Source: G020354785 sp964521285 (GTDB taxonomy: Bacteria; Bacteroidota; Bacteroidia; Bacteroidales; UBA10428). From it: a DNA stretch of 64,000 nucleotides. The stretch lies in the NCBI GenBank assembly GCA_964521285.1, contig CAZFQS010000005.1:124001-188000 (forward strand), written 5' to 3'. This document shows, one piece after another, positions 1 to 8,652 of the stretch. Under the pieces are notes generated by a model. It saw only the letters and a list, made by a program, of their open reading frames with translations, searched no databases and was not told the DNA's origin. The stretch's first letter is position 1; each line of letters starts with the position of its first letter. Position numbers and translations under genes: made by a program.

Positions 1-25
1 TAGATTTTATATTGATTTTTTAAAA

Positions 26-679
26 TCAGTCCGTTATCTTTCCGTCATGTATATTAAGCATTCTGTCCGACATATTTGCCAGCTCCCTGTCGTGAGTAAC
101 AATTACTATTGTCTGTTTATATTTATCTCTCAGCGAAAAGAACAGGTCATGAAGTTCCTTTTTATTTTTTGTATCAAGATTTCCTGACGGTTCATCAGCC
201 AGAATGACATCAGGATTGTTTATTAAGGCACGTGCTACTGCTACTCGCTGCTGTTCACCCCCGGAAAGTTCATTAGGCTTATGATCGAGCCTGTCCTCCA
301 GGTTCAAAAATTTTAATATTTCCCTTGCCCTTGATTCAGCAATATGTCTGGGTGTTTTCCCAACAAATGCCGGTATGCAGACATTCTCAAGTGCTGTAAA
401 TTCAGGAAGTAAATGATGGAACTGGAAAACAAACCCTATATGTTGATTTCTGAATTTTGCCAGGTGTTTATCTTTTAAATTAATAACGTCTGTATTATTT
501 AACTTTATTAGTCCTGCGTCAGGCTTTAACAAGGTACCTATTATTTGCAGCAGTGTAGTTTTGCCGGCACCACTGGCACCCATGATAGCCACTATTTTAC
601 CTTTTTCAATGGTTAGATTAATACCTTTTAAGACCTGTAGCGCTCCAAAAGATTTTGTTATGTTTCTGACTTCAATCAT
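26..679 (-). CDS. ABC transporter ATP-binding protein, LolD/MacB-like
   Basis: This is the ATPase subunit of an ABC transporter of the LolD/FtsE/MacB type, which works with an FtsX-fold permease in lipoprotein release or export. From the chosen start (MIEVRNITKSFG) it is 217 aa. Walker A is GASGAGKTT at residues 34-42, followed by the Q-loop, the signature LSGGEQQRVAVARAL, and Walker B with VILADEPSGNLD. A longer reading begins 15 codons upstream, but ATG at 679 is preferred: it gives the family's usual N-terminus and overlaps the stop of the upstream exchanger gene by one base (TAATG), which suggests translational coupling. No permease lies next to it, so the exact substrate cannot be assigned. 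LolD is the likeliest identity. Confidence 0.9.
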   Translation of the reverse strand: MIEVRNITKSFGALQVLKGINLTIEKGKIVAIMGASGAGKTTLLQIIGTLLKPDAGLIKLNNTDVINLKDKHLAKFRNQHIGFVFQFHHLLPEFTALENVCIPAFVGKTPRHIAESRAREILKFLNLEDRLDHKPNELSGGEQQRVAVARALINNPDVILADEPSGNLDTKNKKELHDLFFSLRDKYKQTIVIVTHDRELANMSDRMLNIHDGKITD

Positions 680-1632
680 TATTTCCCCGGGGTCATTATA
701 AATAGCCAGTAAATATAAAAACAATATGTAGCAAATAAAATAATACCTTTTAGCCGTGTTAATTTACCACCCTTCAGCGGTAGTATAAATAAAAATAATA
801 AAATTGATATTCCCAGCATCCACAAAATATCAATTTTTAGCCTCATTTCCTCAATAATTGATATTGGTGTAATTATACTTGCAATTCCCAGAACACCAAG
901 AATATTAAAAATATTTGAACCAATTATATTGCCTATTGAAATGTCCATTTCCTTCCTGAAAGCTGCAATCATTGAAGTTGCCAGTTCGGGTACACTTGTG
1001 CCAAAAGCTATTACTGAAATAGAAATTACTCTTTTTTCAATACCAAGCATACCGGCAATTTTAGCAGCATTATCAACAAGCAGGTAAGATCCTGCTGCCA
1101 GTCCGATTATTGATATAAATATTATAAGTATTGCCAGGGCTAATGAAAAATGAGCCTGAATTTTCTTTTCACTTTCAAAATCATAATTCTTTCGTGAGTA
1201 ATATAATGTAAAAAACAAATAAGCATTAAGGAATGTAAAAAATACCAGTCCTTCCCAGAATTTCAGAAATCCGTTTAAAATAAAGATATAGAATAATATG
1301 CTTGCTATCATCATTACAGGCCAGTCAAATTTTATTGCGTGAGATCTGACAGGAATAGGGAAAATTATAGCTGTAAGAGCCAACACCAGGGCGATATTAG
1401 CAATATTCGAACCAATAATATTTCCTACCGATATTTCTGATTGTTTCTGAATGGCAGCTATAACGCTGACAAAAAATTCAGGTGCAGATGTCCCAAATGA
1501 TACAAGTGTTACACCTATGACAAGTTTGGAAACCTTATATTTATGAGCTAATGAAACACTTCCTTTAATAAGATAATTTCCGCTGTATAAAAGTATTATA
1601 AAACCTGCAATTAAAAGTAAATAATATTGCAT
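679..1632 (-). CDS. Calcium/sodium antiporter (CaCA family, YrbG-like)
   Basis: This inner-membrane cation exchanger is predicted to swap Na+ (or H+) for Ca2+. The 317-aa protein is almost entirely hydrophobic helices, with about ten membrane segments. It has the two inverted alpha-repeats that form the ion site: GTSAPE at 47-52 with GNIIGSN at 70-76, and GTSVPE at 211-216 with GNIIGSN at 234-240. Both acidic residues in the GTS-P-E motifs are intact, so it should be functional. It lies between tatA and the ATPase gene on the same strand, and its stop overlaps the ATPase start. The family assignment is firm, but the ion specificity is inferred. Confidence 0.93.
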   Translation of the reverse strand: MQYYLLLIAGFIILLYSGNYLIKGSVSLAHKYKVSKLVIGVTLVSFGTSAPEFFVSVIAAIQKQSEISVGNIIGSNIANIALVLALTAIIFPIPVRSHAIKFDWPVMMIASILFYIFILNGFLKFWEGLVFFTFLNAYLFFTLYYSRKNYDFESEKKIQAHFSLALAILIIFISIIGLAAGSYLLVDNAAKIAGMLGIEKRVISISVIAFGTSVPELATSMIAAFRKEMDISIGNIIGSNIFNILGVLGIASIITPISIIEEMRLKIDILWMLGISILLFLFILPLKGGKLTRLKGIILFATYCFYIYWLFIMTPGK

Positions 1633-1687
1633 ATACTGTTAAGAAGTGTTTATGATAAACGAATAAATTATAATAAATGGTGAGGCA

Positions 1688-1915
1688 TTAATCGCCAGTC
1701 AGGTTATCTTTCATATTCTTTATATCATTTTTTATCTCGCTTGTTTCTTCATTTATTTCTTTTTTAATATCTTCAGTTGCTTTTCTGAATTCACGCATCC
1801 CTTTACCGATCCCCCTGGCAAATTCAGGAATTTTTTTTGACCCGAATAACAGAAGCACAACAAGCAAAATGACAACAATTTCAGGTCCGCTTATAAATAA
1901 GATAATAAAGTTCAT
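1688..1915 (-). CDS. tatA: Sec-independent translocase protein TatA/TatE family
   Basis: This is the small pore-forming subunit of the twin-arginine pathway, which exports folded proteins. The 75-aa product has a short N-terminal outside segment, one membrane helix (about residues 10-24), the hinge LFGSKKIPEF, and an amphipathic helix ending in GIGKGMREFRKA. A charged, Lys/Glu-rich tail follows. ATG at 1915 gives the normal TatA N-terminus; an upstream ATG at 1936 would add seven residues that are not usual for the family. No tatC is present in the window. The gene sits downstream of the secDF terminator, so it probably starts its own transcript with the exchanger and ATPase genes. Confidence 0.9.
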   Translation of the reverse strand: MNFIILFISGPEIVVILLVVLLLFGSKKIPEFARGIGKGMREFRKATEDIKKEINEETSEIKNDIKNMKDNLTGD

Positions 1916-1940
1916 ACTATCTGCATATATACACAAAGAT

Positions 1941-1980
1941 AATAAAAAAGCCCTATCTCAAAAATAGCTGAGACAGGGCT
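1941..1980 (-). terminator. Rho-independent terminator of secDF
   Basis: The stem is AGCCCTRTCTCA pairing with its complement (1949-1960 with 1969-1980, one mismatch, 8-nt loop). On the minus strand it is followed by a run of T (the A-rich stretch 1941-1949 on the plus strand). It lies 20 bases past the secDF stop and separates that gene from tatA. Confidence 0.85.
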
Positions 1981-1999
1981 GAATTTATATAGTTGAAAT

Positions 2000-4900
2000 T
2001 TATCTCTTTTTTGCACTGAGAACACTTTTTGATTCATCTTTTCTAATTGTATCAAAAACCAGTGGGGTTGCAATGAAAAGTGAAGAGTACGTACCTACTA
2101 CTATACCTACTAACAATGCAAATGTAAATCCTTTTATGCTTTCCCCACCGAAGATAAAAATAGTTAATAACACAACAAATGTACTCATCGATGTATTAAA
2201 GGTTCGGCTTATAGTGCTGTTCAATGCCATATTCATAATTTCAGATACTTCTCTTTTTCTGAATTCGCGCAAATATTCCCTGATTCTGTCAAAAACAACC
2301 ACAGTATCATTAACAGAATACCCTACTACTGTTAATATTGCTGCAATAAATGCCTGATCAATCTCAAGTGAAAATGGCATAAATCCGTAAAAAATAGAAA
2401 ATAAGCCTAATATAAGCAATGCATCATGAATTAATGCAGCCACAGCACCCAGTCCGAATTGCCAGTTTCTGAACCTGAATAATATATAAAGAAACATAAA
2501 GACCAATGCAAAGAAGATAGCAATAACTGCCTGGCGTTTTATATCATCAGCTATTGTCGGACCTACCTTTTGAGTACCCAGCCAGTTTTTAGTATTAAAT
2601 TGTTCGAAGGAAACGTCTTCGCCCAGCATAGGTTTTAATCCTTCATAGAGCTTATTCTGAATCTCTTCATCTATTGCCGGATCGTCTTCGTTGATTTTAT
2701 ATTGTGTTGATATTCTGATTTTGTTTTGTGATCCGAATGTGATAACCTTGGGCCTTTCTCCAAGGACATTTTCAAGTGAAGCAACAACTTCTGCATTATC
2801 TACAGGTTTATCAAATTCAATTATATAATTTCTTCCTCCTGTAAAATCAACTCCCTGGTCCAGGCCTCTGTATACAAGCGAGCCAATGCTTATAACTATA
2901 AGAATTGCAGAAATAATGTAATATGGTTTTCTGTTTCCTATGAAATTAATTTTAAGATTTTTAAATGCTCCCCGTGTAAGGTTTGTTGCAAAAGTTATTC
3001 TGCTGGTCTTTTTCATGTACATTTCAAAGATCAGTCTTGTTATAAATATTGCAGAGAAAAGAGATGTGCATATACCAATTACCAGTGTGGTTGCAAAACC
3101 TTTAATAGGACCCGTCCCGACTAAAAGCAATATTACTCCGGTTATACCGGTAGTCAGGTTTGAATCAATAATTGCTGAATATGCATTTTTATAGCCATCT
3201 GCAATGGCCAGCTTAATACCCTTACCTGCTGCTATTTCTTCTCTTATTCTTTCATATATTAATACATTTGCGTCAACTGACATACCTATAGTAAGTACTA
3301 TACCTGCGATCCCCGGCAGAGTGAGAGCTGCCTGCAGTGAAGCCAGTACCCCGATAATAAAGAACATATTGGCCAGCAGAGCTATATCAGCTATTAAACC
3401 TGCCCTTCTGCTATAATAAAAAACCATGTATAATAATATAACAATAAAGGCTATTATAAATGAATTCAATCCGGAATGGATTGAATCTTTCCCCAAAGAG
3501 GGTCCTATCAATTCTTCCTGAACAATTTTGCAGGGTGCCGGAAGTGTACCTGACTTTAAAAGGTTGGACAGGTCCTGTGCTTCTTTTACAGTAACTCCCG
3601 TAATCCTTGAACTTCCTGTATTAATTTCTTCTGAGACTCTTGGATCAGAAAATACTAAATTATCCATAGTCACTGCAATAACTCTGCCCACATTATCAGC
3701 TGTTATTCTGGCCCATTCTTTAGTTCCATCGCTATTCATTGTCATAAGTACTTCAGCAGTTCCCCTGATATCGTCAAAGCTTTCCCTGGCACTTGTGATA
3801 ACATCACCATCTAACGGCGCTCTTCCATCCCTGGTTCTTACCTCAATAGCGTGCATTACAAAAATATCAGTAGGTTTATTGGTCTCAGGATCTTCGAGAG
3901 GTTTTGCTGACCAGAAATATTTGAAGTTCTGCGGGAAAATCCCTCTTTCAATTGCCAATTTCATGTAGAAATTTATTTTTGCAGTATCCCTGTAATGAGC
4001 TCTCCCGATTCTACAACCAGGCACAAGTTGCTGATCTCTTGTAACATAAGGAATTAGCATTTCAAACAGAGGATAGTCTTCAAAGATAGACTCCTGCTCT
4101 AAAGAATCAATTGCTGCTGAATCTGCTTCTTCTATTTGCGAAAGTAATGCGGGGGCCTCTTCTTCATCTGCTGTACTATCTATTTGTGATAATAATAAAG
4201 GAGGCTCATCCTCACTCACTTCAGCCTCTTCAGCAATACTTACCTTGTTTTTTTCCTTTTGAGCGTCATTATATTCTTTAATAACTTTATTTGCATTAAG
4301 AAGATTCTGGTAGACTTCACTGTTTTCATATGTTGTCCAGAATTCCAGATTTGCTGTACCCTGGAGTAATTTTCTTACCCTATCCTTCTCTTCTACACCC
4401 GGCAATTCCACCAGTATTCTTTCCCCGCCTTCAAGTTTTTGAACATTAGGCTGTACTACGCCGAAATGATCGATTCTTGTGCGGATGATATTATATGAAT
4501 TGTCAACCGCATCCTTTACCTCTTCACGTATAACATCCAATACTTCATCGTTTTCCGAATTATAGTCTATTCTGTCTCGCAGACTATAGAGGAAGAGAGC
4601 GGCTAACCTTGCATTAGGATCAACTCTTTCAAATGCACGTCCAAATAATGTAACAAAATCTTCATTTGTTTCAAGCTGCAATTTTTTTGCCAGAGCAATT
4701 GCCTGGTTGAAAGTAGTATCCTTACTATAATTAGATAATGATTTTATAACATCAGCTACAGAAACTTCAAGAATAACATTCATTCCACCCCGGAGATCCA
4801 ATCCAAGGTTTATCTCTCTTTCCTGACATTCCCTGTATGTGTATTTTTTAAGTCCGAATAAAAAATTGTATACATCCTCACTGGCAATAGAATCCAGATA

Positions 4901-5044
4901 ATATTCTTCCTTGGCAGGATCATTCTGAGCATATTCTTTTGCATCCTTTCTTACCTGATTAGCCTTAAATGTAAACCACAACTGATATACACATGCAAGT
5001 GCCAATGCAATAGCCAATATCCAGATAGCTCCTTTAGTTCGCAT
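2000..5044 (-). CDS. secDF: Fused protein translocase SecDF
   Basis: SecD and SecF are joined in one 1014-aa polypeptide. It uses the proton gradient to pull preproteins through SecYEG. The N-terminal membrane helix (residues 7-24) is followed by the SecD motif LGLDLRGG (80-87), a periplasmic P1 region and six helices with the conserved SVDANVLIYERIREE. The SecF half begins near FTGGRNYIIEF and carries SVNDTVVVFDRIREYLRE. Residues about 262-322 form a very acidic linker with a doubled LLSQI motif (281-287 and 297-303), which looks like a lineage-specific insert in the periplasmic domain. Fusion of SecD and SecF is usual in Bacteroidota. The gene is monocistronic, with a strong terminator downstream. 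Confidence 0.97.
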   Translation of the reverse strand: MRTKGAIWILAIALALACVYQLWFTFKANQVRKDAKEYAQNDPAKEEYYLDSIASEDVYNFLFGLKKYTYRECQEREINLGLDLRGGMNVILEVSVADVIKSLSNYSKDTTFNQAIALAKKLQLETNEDFVTLFGRAFERVDPNARLAALFLYSLRDRIDYNSENDEVLDVIREEVKDAVDNSYNIIRTRIDHFGVVQPNVQKLEGGERILVELPGVEEKDRVRKLLQGTANLEFWTTYENSEVYQNLLNANKVIKEYNDAQKEKNKVSIAEEAEVSEDEPPLLLSQIDSTADEEEAPALLSQIEEADSAAIDSLEQESIFEDYPLFEMLIPYVTRDQQLVPGCRIGRAHYRDTAKINFYMKLAIERGIFPQNFKYFWSAKPLEDPETNKPTDIFVMHAIEVRTRDGRAPLDGDVITSARESFDDIRGTAEVLMTMNSDGTKEWARITADNVGRVIAVTMDNLVFSDPRVSEEINTGSSRITGVTVKEAQDLSNLLKSGTLPAPCKIVQEELIGPSLGKDSIHSGLNSFIIAFIVILLYMVFYYSRRAGLIADIALLANMFFIIGVLASLQAALTLPGIAGIVLTIGMSVDANVLIYERIREEIAAGKGIKLAIADGYKNAYSAIIDSNLTTGITGVILLLVGTGPIKGFATTLVIGICTSLFSAIFITRLIFEMYMKKTSRITFATNLTRGAFKNLKINFIGNRKPYYIISAILIVISIGSLVYRGLDQGVDFTGGRNYIIEFDKPVDNAEVVASLENVLGERPKVITFGSQNKIRISTQYKINEDDPAIDEEIQNKLYEGLKPMLGEDVSFEQFNTKNWLGTQKVGPTIADDIKRQAVIAIFFALVFMFLYILFRFRNWQFGLGAVAALIHDALLILGLFSIFYGFMPFSLEIDQAFIAAILTVVGYSVNDTVVVFDRIREYLREFRKREVSEIMNMALNSTISRTFNTSMSTFVVLLTIFIFGGESIKGFTFALLVGIVVGTYSSLFIATPLVFDTIRKDESKSVLSAKKR

Positions 5045-5237
5045 TTTAAGTTGATTTTTTTAGTTTAATACTATTTCCTAAATAGTGGCGCAAATATATT
5101 AAAATTTTTACAAGAAAATAAATGAATATTGTTTATGATAATTAATAACACTCATTATTTAATTAATTAATTTTGAAATTATTATAGTTAGCACTATTAT
5201 TACCGGTCAAACCATTAAGTTTTAAATAAAATTGAAA

Positions 5238-6047
5238 ATGAAAAGATTCATATTAATTGCTTTTGCTTTCTGCATGGCATTTTATTCATGCAAGCATACT
5301 GATTCAAGGGAAAATTACAGGAATGAGAATAATAATGTCAGAATGGTGAGGCAATATTTTTCAAATGGTTACCTTAAAGCAGAAATATTGGTAAAAGATA
5401 ATAAACGGCATGGCATTACTAAAAATTATAGCAGTGATGGAAGGTTGCTTTCGACAGTTAATTATGTTAACGGGAAAAAAGAAGGTAAAACTACGAATTA
5501 TTATTCTTCGGGAAAGGTACATTCAACAATATTATATAAAAATGGTATAAAAGAAGGTGATGCTATATGGTATTATAAAAGCGGTAAGCCCTATAGCATA
5601 AATCCATTTATAAATAATAAATTAAATGGTGTTCAGAAGAAGTATTATGAAAATGGTGAATTACAGGCTGAAGTACATTATAAAGACGGACAACCTGGAA
5701 CCGGACTTAAAGAATATACACCTGAAGGGAAACTAATTACAAATTACCCTGAAATTATTATTCAGGAGGTTAATCAAATTGCTGCATCAGACAGGTTCAT
5801 TTTAAAGATATATTTGTCTAAACGTTCAGCTGATGTTCAATTCTATTTAGATGAGTTGGATTTGGGGAAATATCTCAAAAAATATATGTATGAAATACCT
5901 ACAAATAACGGAGTAGCAACCAGGGTTTATGAAGTGCCGTCCGGATATGTTAAATTTCAAAAGATCAATATTATCGCAAGGGTAAAGACTGACTTTGGAA
6001 ATACTTATATTACTCAAAGGCCTTATAATCTTGCAATACAACATTAA
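5238..6047 (+). CDS. Lipoprotein with MORN-like (YwqK-type) repeats
   Basis: This is a predicted lipoprotein of 269 aa. A hydrophobic signal with a plausible lipobox (AFYSC, Cys about 18) is followed by six or so 23-residue repeats of the form Y-x-x-G-(K/E)-(L/P)-x-x-x-x-x-Y-x-x-G-K-x-x-G, from about residues 35 to 168. This is the MORN_2 pattern of the so-called YwqK family. The remaining 100 residues, with many beta-prone stretches, match no family I recognise. ATG at 5238 was chosen over a TTG six bases upstream because it begins the signal peptide directly. Similar proteins are often called antitoxins in databases, but nothing here supports a toxin partner. Confidence 0.8.
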   Translation: MKRFILIAFAFCMAFYSCKHTDSRENYRNENNNVRMVRQYFSNGYLKAEILVKDNKRHGITKNYSSDGRLLSTVNYVNGKKEGKTTNYYSSGKVHSTILYKNGIKEGDAIWYYKSGKPYSINPFINNKLNGVQKKYYENGELQAEVHYKDGQPGTGLKEYTPEGKLITNYPEIIIQEVNQIAASDRFILKIYLSKRSADVQFYLDELDLGKYLKKYMYEIPTNNGVATRVYEVPSGYVKFQKINIIARVKTDFGNTYITQRPYNLAIQH

Positions 6048-6049
6048 AA

Positions 6050-7615
6050 TCAGAATGAACTTGCACCAATTTTAAGTTGTTTATTATCAGGAGCAAATTC
6101 TAAACCTTTGCTCAGGTATTCTTTGGCCTTATTATACAATCCTCTTTTGAAATAGTATACACTTGCTGCAGAATATGCTTCACCAATAAGGTACTCTTCC
6201 AATATTATATCAGGACTAGTTTTATAAAGAGTTTCAAATTTTTCTAAAAATCCTTCACCTTTCTGTATATTGTTTGTTTTAAAACTATGCGTTGCTGCGA
6301 TTAGATAATTTTTCATTCTTAATTCGATGTACTTTTTGCTCGCGGACAATTCCCGGAATTGATCAGAATATGCTTCAATTTTTTCTACTGCTTCATATAT
6401 TTCGAATTGTTCTAATATCACTTTAAGTGATTGTATAAAAGCCAACTGTATATAAATATTGGTTGCTCTTAACTCTAACGCCTTAATAAAATGCTCATGT
6501 CCCTCTATATGTTCACCATTTATAAATAAGTATTTCCCCTTCTCATAATTGTATATAAATTCAATATCTTTTAAATATTCATCATCATTGATCTGCTCAG
6601 ACAAATATTTATACGCTTCATCATAATAATCCGGGTCATCTTTATTTATAAGGAAGGTTTCCGTAATTTTGAGGAATTCAGAATTTATTGTTTCTTTAAT
6701 AAATTCACTGGATGAATATCTTGTTAATTGAATTAAATAATTCAGATCTTGCACCTTATCGTAATTCAACCTATATATAATATTAACCAGATAAGTATAT
6801 AATAATTGTTTTGTGTCTTCAGAAGGATAAAACAAATATGATTTTTCCAGATTTTTGTAACTTTCTATAAAATTTTCTTCCAGAATATTAAATGCAGCAT
6901 TATTTATATATTGTATGCCTATAAGTTCTCTTAAAGAAATTTTATTTCCATAGAAATAATATTTATCAAATAATTCATCTATAGATGAATCAGAGATTTC
7001 GTTTTCGTCAATAAGTTTAATTGATTTAAAAAACTCAATTAAGGTTCTTTTTATACTTTCATTATATACAAAATAACCGGAATATGGCCCGGCTGATTCA
7101 ATTTTAATATGTGTTTTATTGTAATATGCTACAATATACACATGCATTGGTGTTTCCATAATATAAAAGGGAATATTAAGATGATCGAGTACAATGCCAT
7201 ATAATGCCGAAGCTGTCACGCAATTATAATTCCCATTATGGAAAATCTTATCGAAAGTGGTGCTGAACTCATACTTGGTAAAAAAGGTGTTATTAACAGT
7301 TCTGTAAAGAATCCTGATTTGTCTTTTAGGATTATATTTCAGGAATCTCCCTGAGCAGAGACTGTTTAAAAAATTGTTGTATACACTTAAATATTTATCT
7401 GCTTTATTAGAATCTATATCCTTGGATGTGGCCATAAATAATCTGAAATACTCTGGGATGCCTGTTTTAAAATATTCGCTTAGGACCTGTTCCTCAAAGT
7501 CATTACTGAATGAAATATCTTTATATCTGATTAGCGAATCCTGTTCGTTACTACCAGCATATAATAACAGGTCATTTATTATTAATGAAATAAATATTAC
7601 AGCATATTTAATCAT
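6050..7615 (-). CDS. Secreted transglutaminase-like/TPR protein, function unknown
   Basis: This is a 521-aa exported protein with an N-terminal signal (about residues 1-21). Residues 130-180 contain NCVTASALYGIVLDHL, then METPMHVYIVAYY, then KIESAGP. Cys132, His158 and Glu173 are spaced as in the transglutaminase/papain-like fold and could be a catalytic triad. The rest is helical with TPR-like segments, clearest at about 365-400 and 475-515 (YNKAKEYLSKGLEFAPDNKQ). The gene ends two bases from the convergent MORN lipoprotein gene. No substrate can be named; peptide-bond or amide chemistry in the periplasm is an inference from the Cys-His-Glu pattern alone. Confidence 0.75.
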   Translation of the reverse strand: MIKYAVIFISLIINDLLLYAGSNEQDSLIRYKDISFSNDFEEQVLSEYFKTGIPEYFRLFMATSKDIDSNKADKYLSVYNNFLNSLCSGRFLKYNPKRQIRILYRTVNNTFFTKYEFSTTFDKIFHNGNYNCVTASALYGIVLDHLNIPFYIMETPMHVYIVAYYNKTHIKIESAGPYSGYFVYNESIKRTLIEFFKSIKLIDENEISDSSIDELFDKYYFYGNKISLRELIGIQYINNAAFNILEENFIESYKNLEKSYLFYPSEDTKQLLYTYLVNIIYRLNYDKVQDLNYLIQLTRYSSSEFIKETINSEFLKITETFLINKDDPDYYDEAYKYLSEQINDDEYLKDIEFIYNYEKGKYLFINGEHIEGHEHFIKALELRATNIYIQLAFIQSLKVILEQFEIYEAVEKIEAYSDQFRELSASKKYIELRMKNYLIAATHSFKTNNIQKGEGFLEKFETLYKTSPDIILEEYLIGEAYSAASVYYFKRGLYNKAKEYLSKGLEFAPDNKQLKIGASSF

Positions 7616-7696
7616 ATTTAAAATTAATAAATTAACTTATATGAAAGGAATATTTAACATTCGGAGATATGGGAATAAGTTAGGAGCAGCTGGCAA

Positions 7697-8125
7697 TTAG
7701 TAACTCAATATTAATACCTTATTTGAATAGTCAATTACAGCCTTATATTTTATCAGCAAGTCGTTTCCGATTAATCCGCTAATTTTTTTTTCTAAAGTGT
7801 TTTGATAAAGATCATTAATGTGTTTCAAATCAATAAAGGTTGCTTCATAATTATAAATCTTTAATTCCTGTAGCTCTATTTCCTTTATATTTCCAGTGGT
7901 TGAGGGGATATCATCCGGGGTAATAGTTGCTGCACTGGTATAGTTCTGATATATTGATATGTCCTCTTTTGTTTTAATCTTGAGAAGTGACATATTGAAT
8001 ACGGATTTTGAAGCACCTGTATCAATCAATAAAAATCTCTCTTTTTTATTTATTTTTCCCCTAATGATTATATGATGGCCATCATTTTCAGTACTTATAA
8101 TTTCTATTGGAATTTTAGCAGTCAT
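7697..8125 (-). CDS. Retropepsin-like aspartic protease domain protein
   Basis: A 142-aa single-domain protein with the retropepsin-type active-site motif FLLIDTGASKSVFN (Asp35-Thr-Gly) and the partner hydrophobic-hydrophobic-Gly motif GLIGNDLL near residue 118. One such domain has a single catalytic Asp, so an active enzyme would be a homodimer. No signal peptide is visible, so it may act in the cytoplasm, or the true start may lie elsewhere. It lies on the same strand as the transglutaminase-like gene and a small membrane-protein gene, but the spacing does not prove an operon. Proteolysis has not been shown for most members of this bacterial family. Confidence 0.8.
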   Translation of the reverse strand: MTAKIPIEIISTENDGHHIIIRGKINKKERFLLIDTGASKSVFNMSLLKIKTKEDISIYQNYTSAATITPDDIPSTTGNIKEIELQELKIYNYEATFIDLKHINDLYQNTLEKKISGLIGNDLLIKYKAVIDYSNKVLILSY

Positions 8126-8161
8126 TTATTATATCAAAATTTGCCATTTCTAAGATTAAGT

Positions 8162-8578
8162 TCAGAGGAGTGCCCATTCCTTTGAAATACATAAATAGAA
8201 AAGATATATAAAATATAAAGTATTAATTAAGGTAAACATTATGTTGTATTCAATTCTGTTCTTCTTGATTTTTTTTCTTACCATTATTCCAATATTTGGA
8301 ACGATGGTTGCAGTAAGAAATAAAAGGAAATGAAAATTAAATAAGGTATCATAAGGTACATCCTCCTCCGAAGGTTCTTTATTTCCAAACAGTAACAGGT
8401 AGGTAAAAACCAGAAACAGCGCCAGGTATAAAAGATAGCTTATTTTAAGAGATACAGTTGATTTTTTCCTCTTCCGGTGTAACCGGAAAGGGCGTAATAT
8501 TATAATAGATACAATATAGAGTACAATATATCCAATCAGGAAGAAAAATTGAAAGGCACTTTGAAAGAAATTACTCAT
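8162..8578 (-). CDS. Small four-helix membrane protein, unknown
   Basis: This 138-aa protein has about four hydrophobic segments (residues 8-28, 48-63, 80-97, 115-132) separated by basic loops rich in Lys and Arg (RLHRKRKKS, RKKIKKNR). I do not recognise a family. It is 37 bases upstream of the retropepsin-like gene on the same strand, so co-transcription is likely. The coding potential looks real because the ORF fills the space between its neighbours and has a normal codon pattern for this genome. Confidence 0.65.
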   Translation of the reverse strand: MSNFFQSAFQFFFLIGYIVLYIVSIIILRPFRLHRKRKKSTVSLKISYLLYLALFLVFTYLLLFGNKEPSEEDVPYDTLFNFHFLLFLTATIVPNIGIMVRKKIKKNRIEYNIMFTLINTLYFIYLFYLCISKEWALL

Positions 8579-8652
8579 AAATTAACAGGTATTAATGTAT
8601 TATGCTAAACCAAATTAATAAAAATATTTAATTAATTTAAATAATTTTCATG

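Noticed and set aside
2073..3968. Several plus-strand ORFs of 70-146 codons inside secDF
   Set aside because: They are antisense to a well-conserved SecDF frame, contain no recognisable domain, and have no promoter or leader; they are shadows of the coding bias.
5238..6047. MORN lipoprotein as an antitoxin of a toxin-antitoxin pair
   Set aside because: The label YwqK antitoxin is common for such repeats, but no toxin-like ORF is adjacent and the protein is a predicted lipoprotein.
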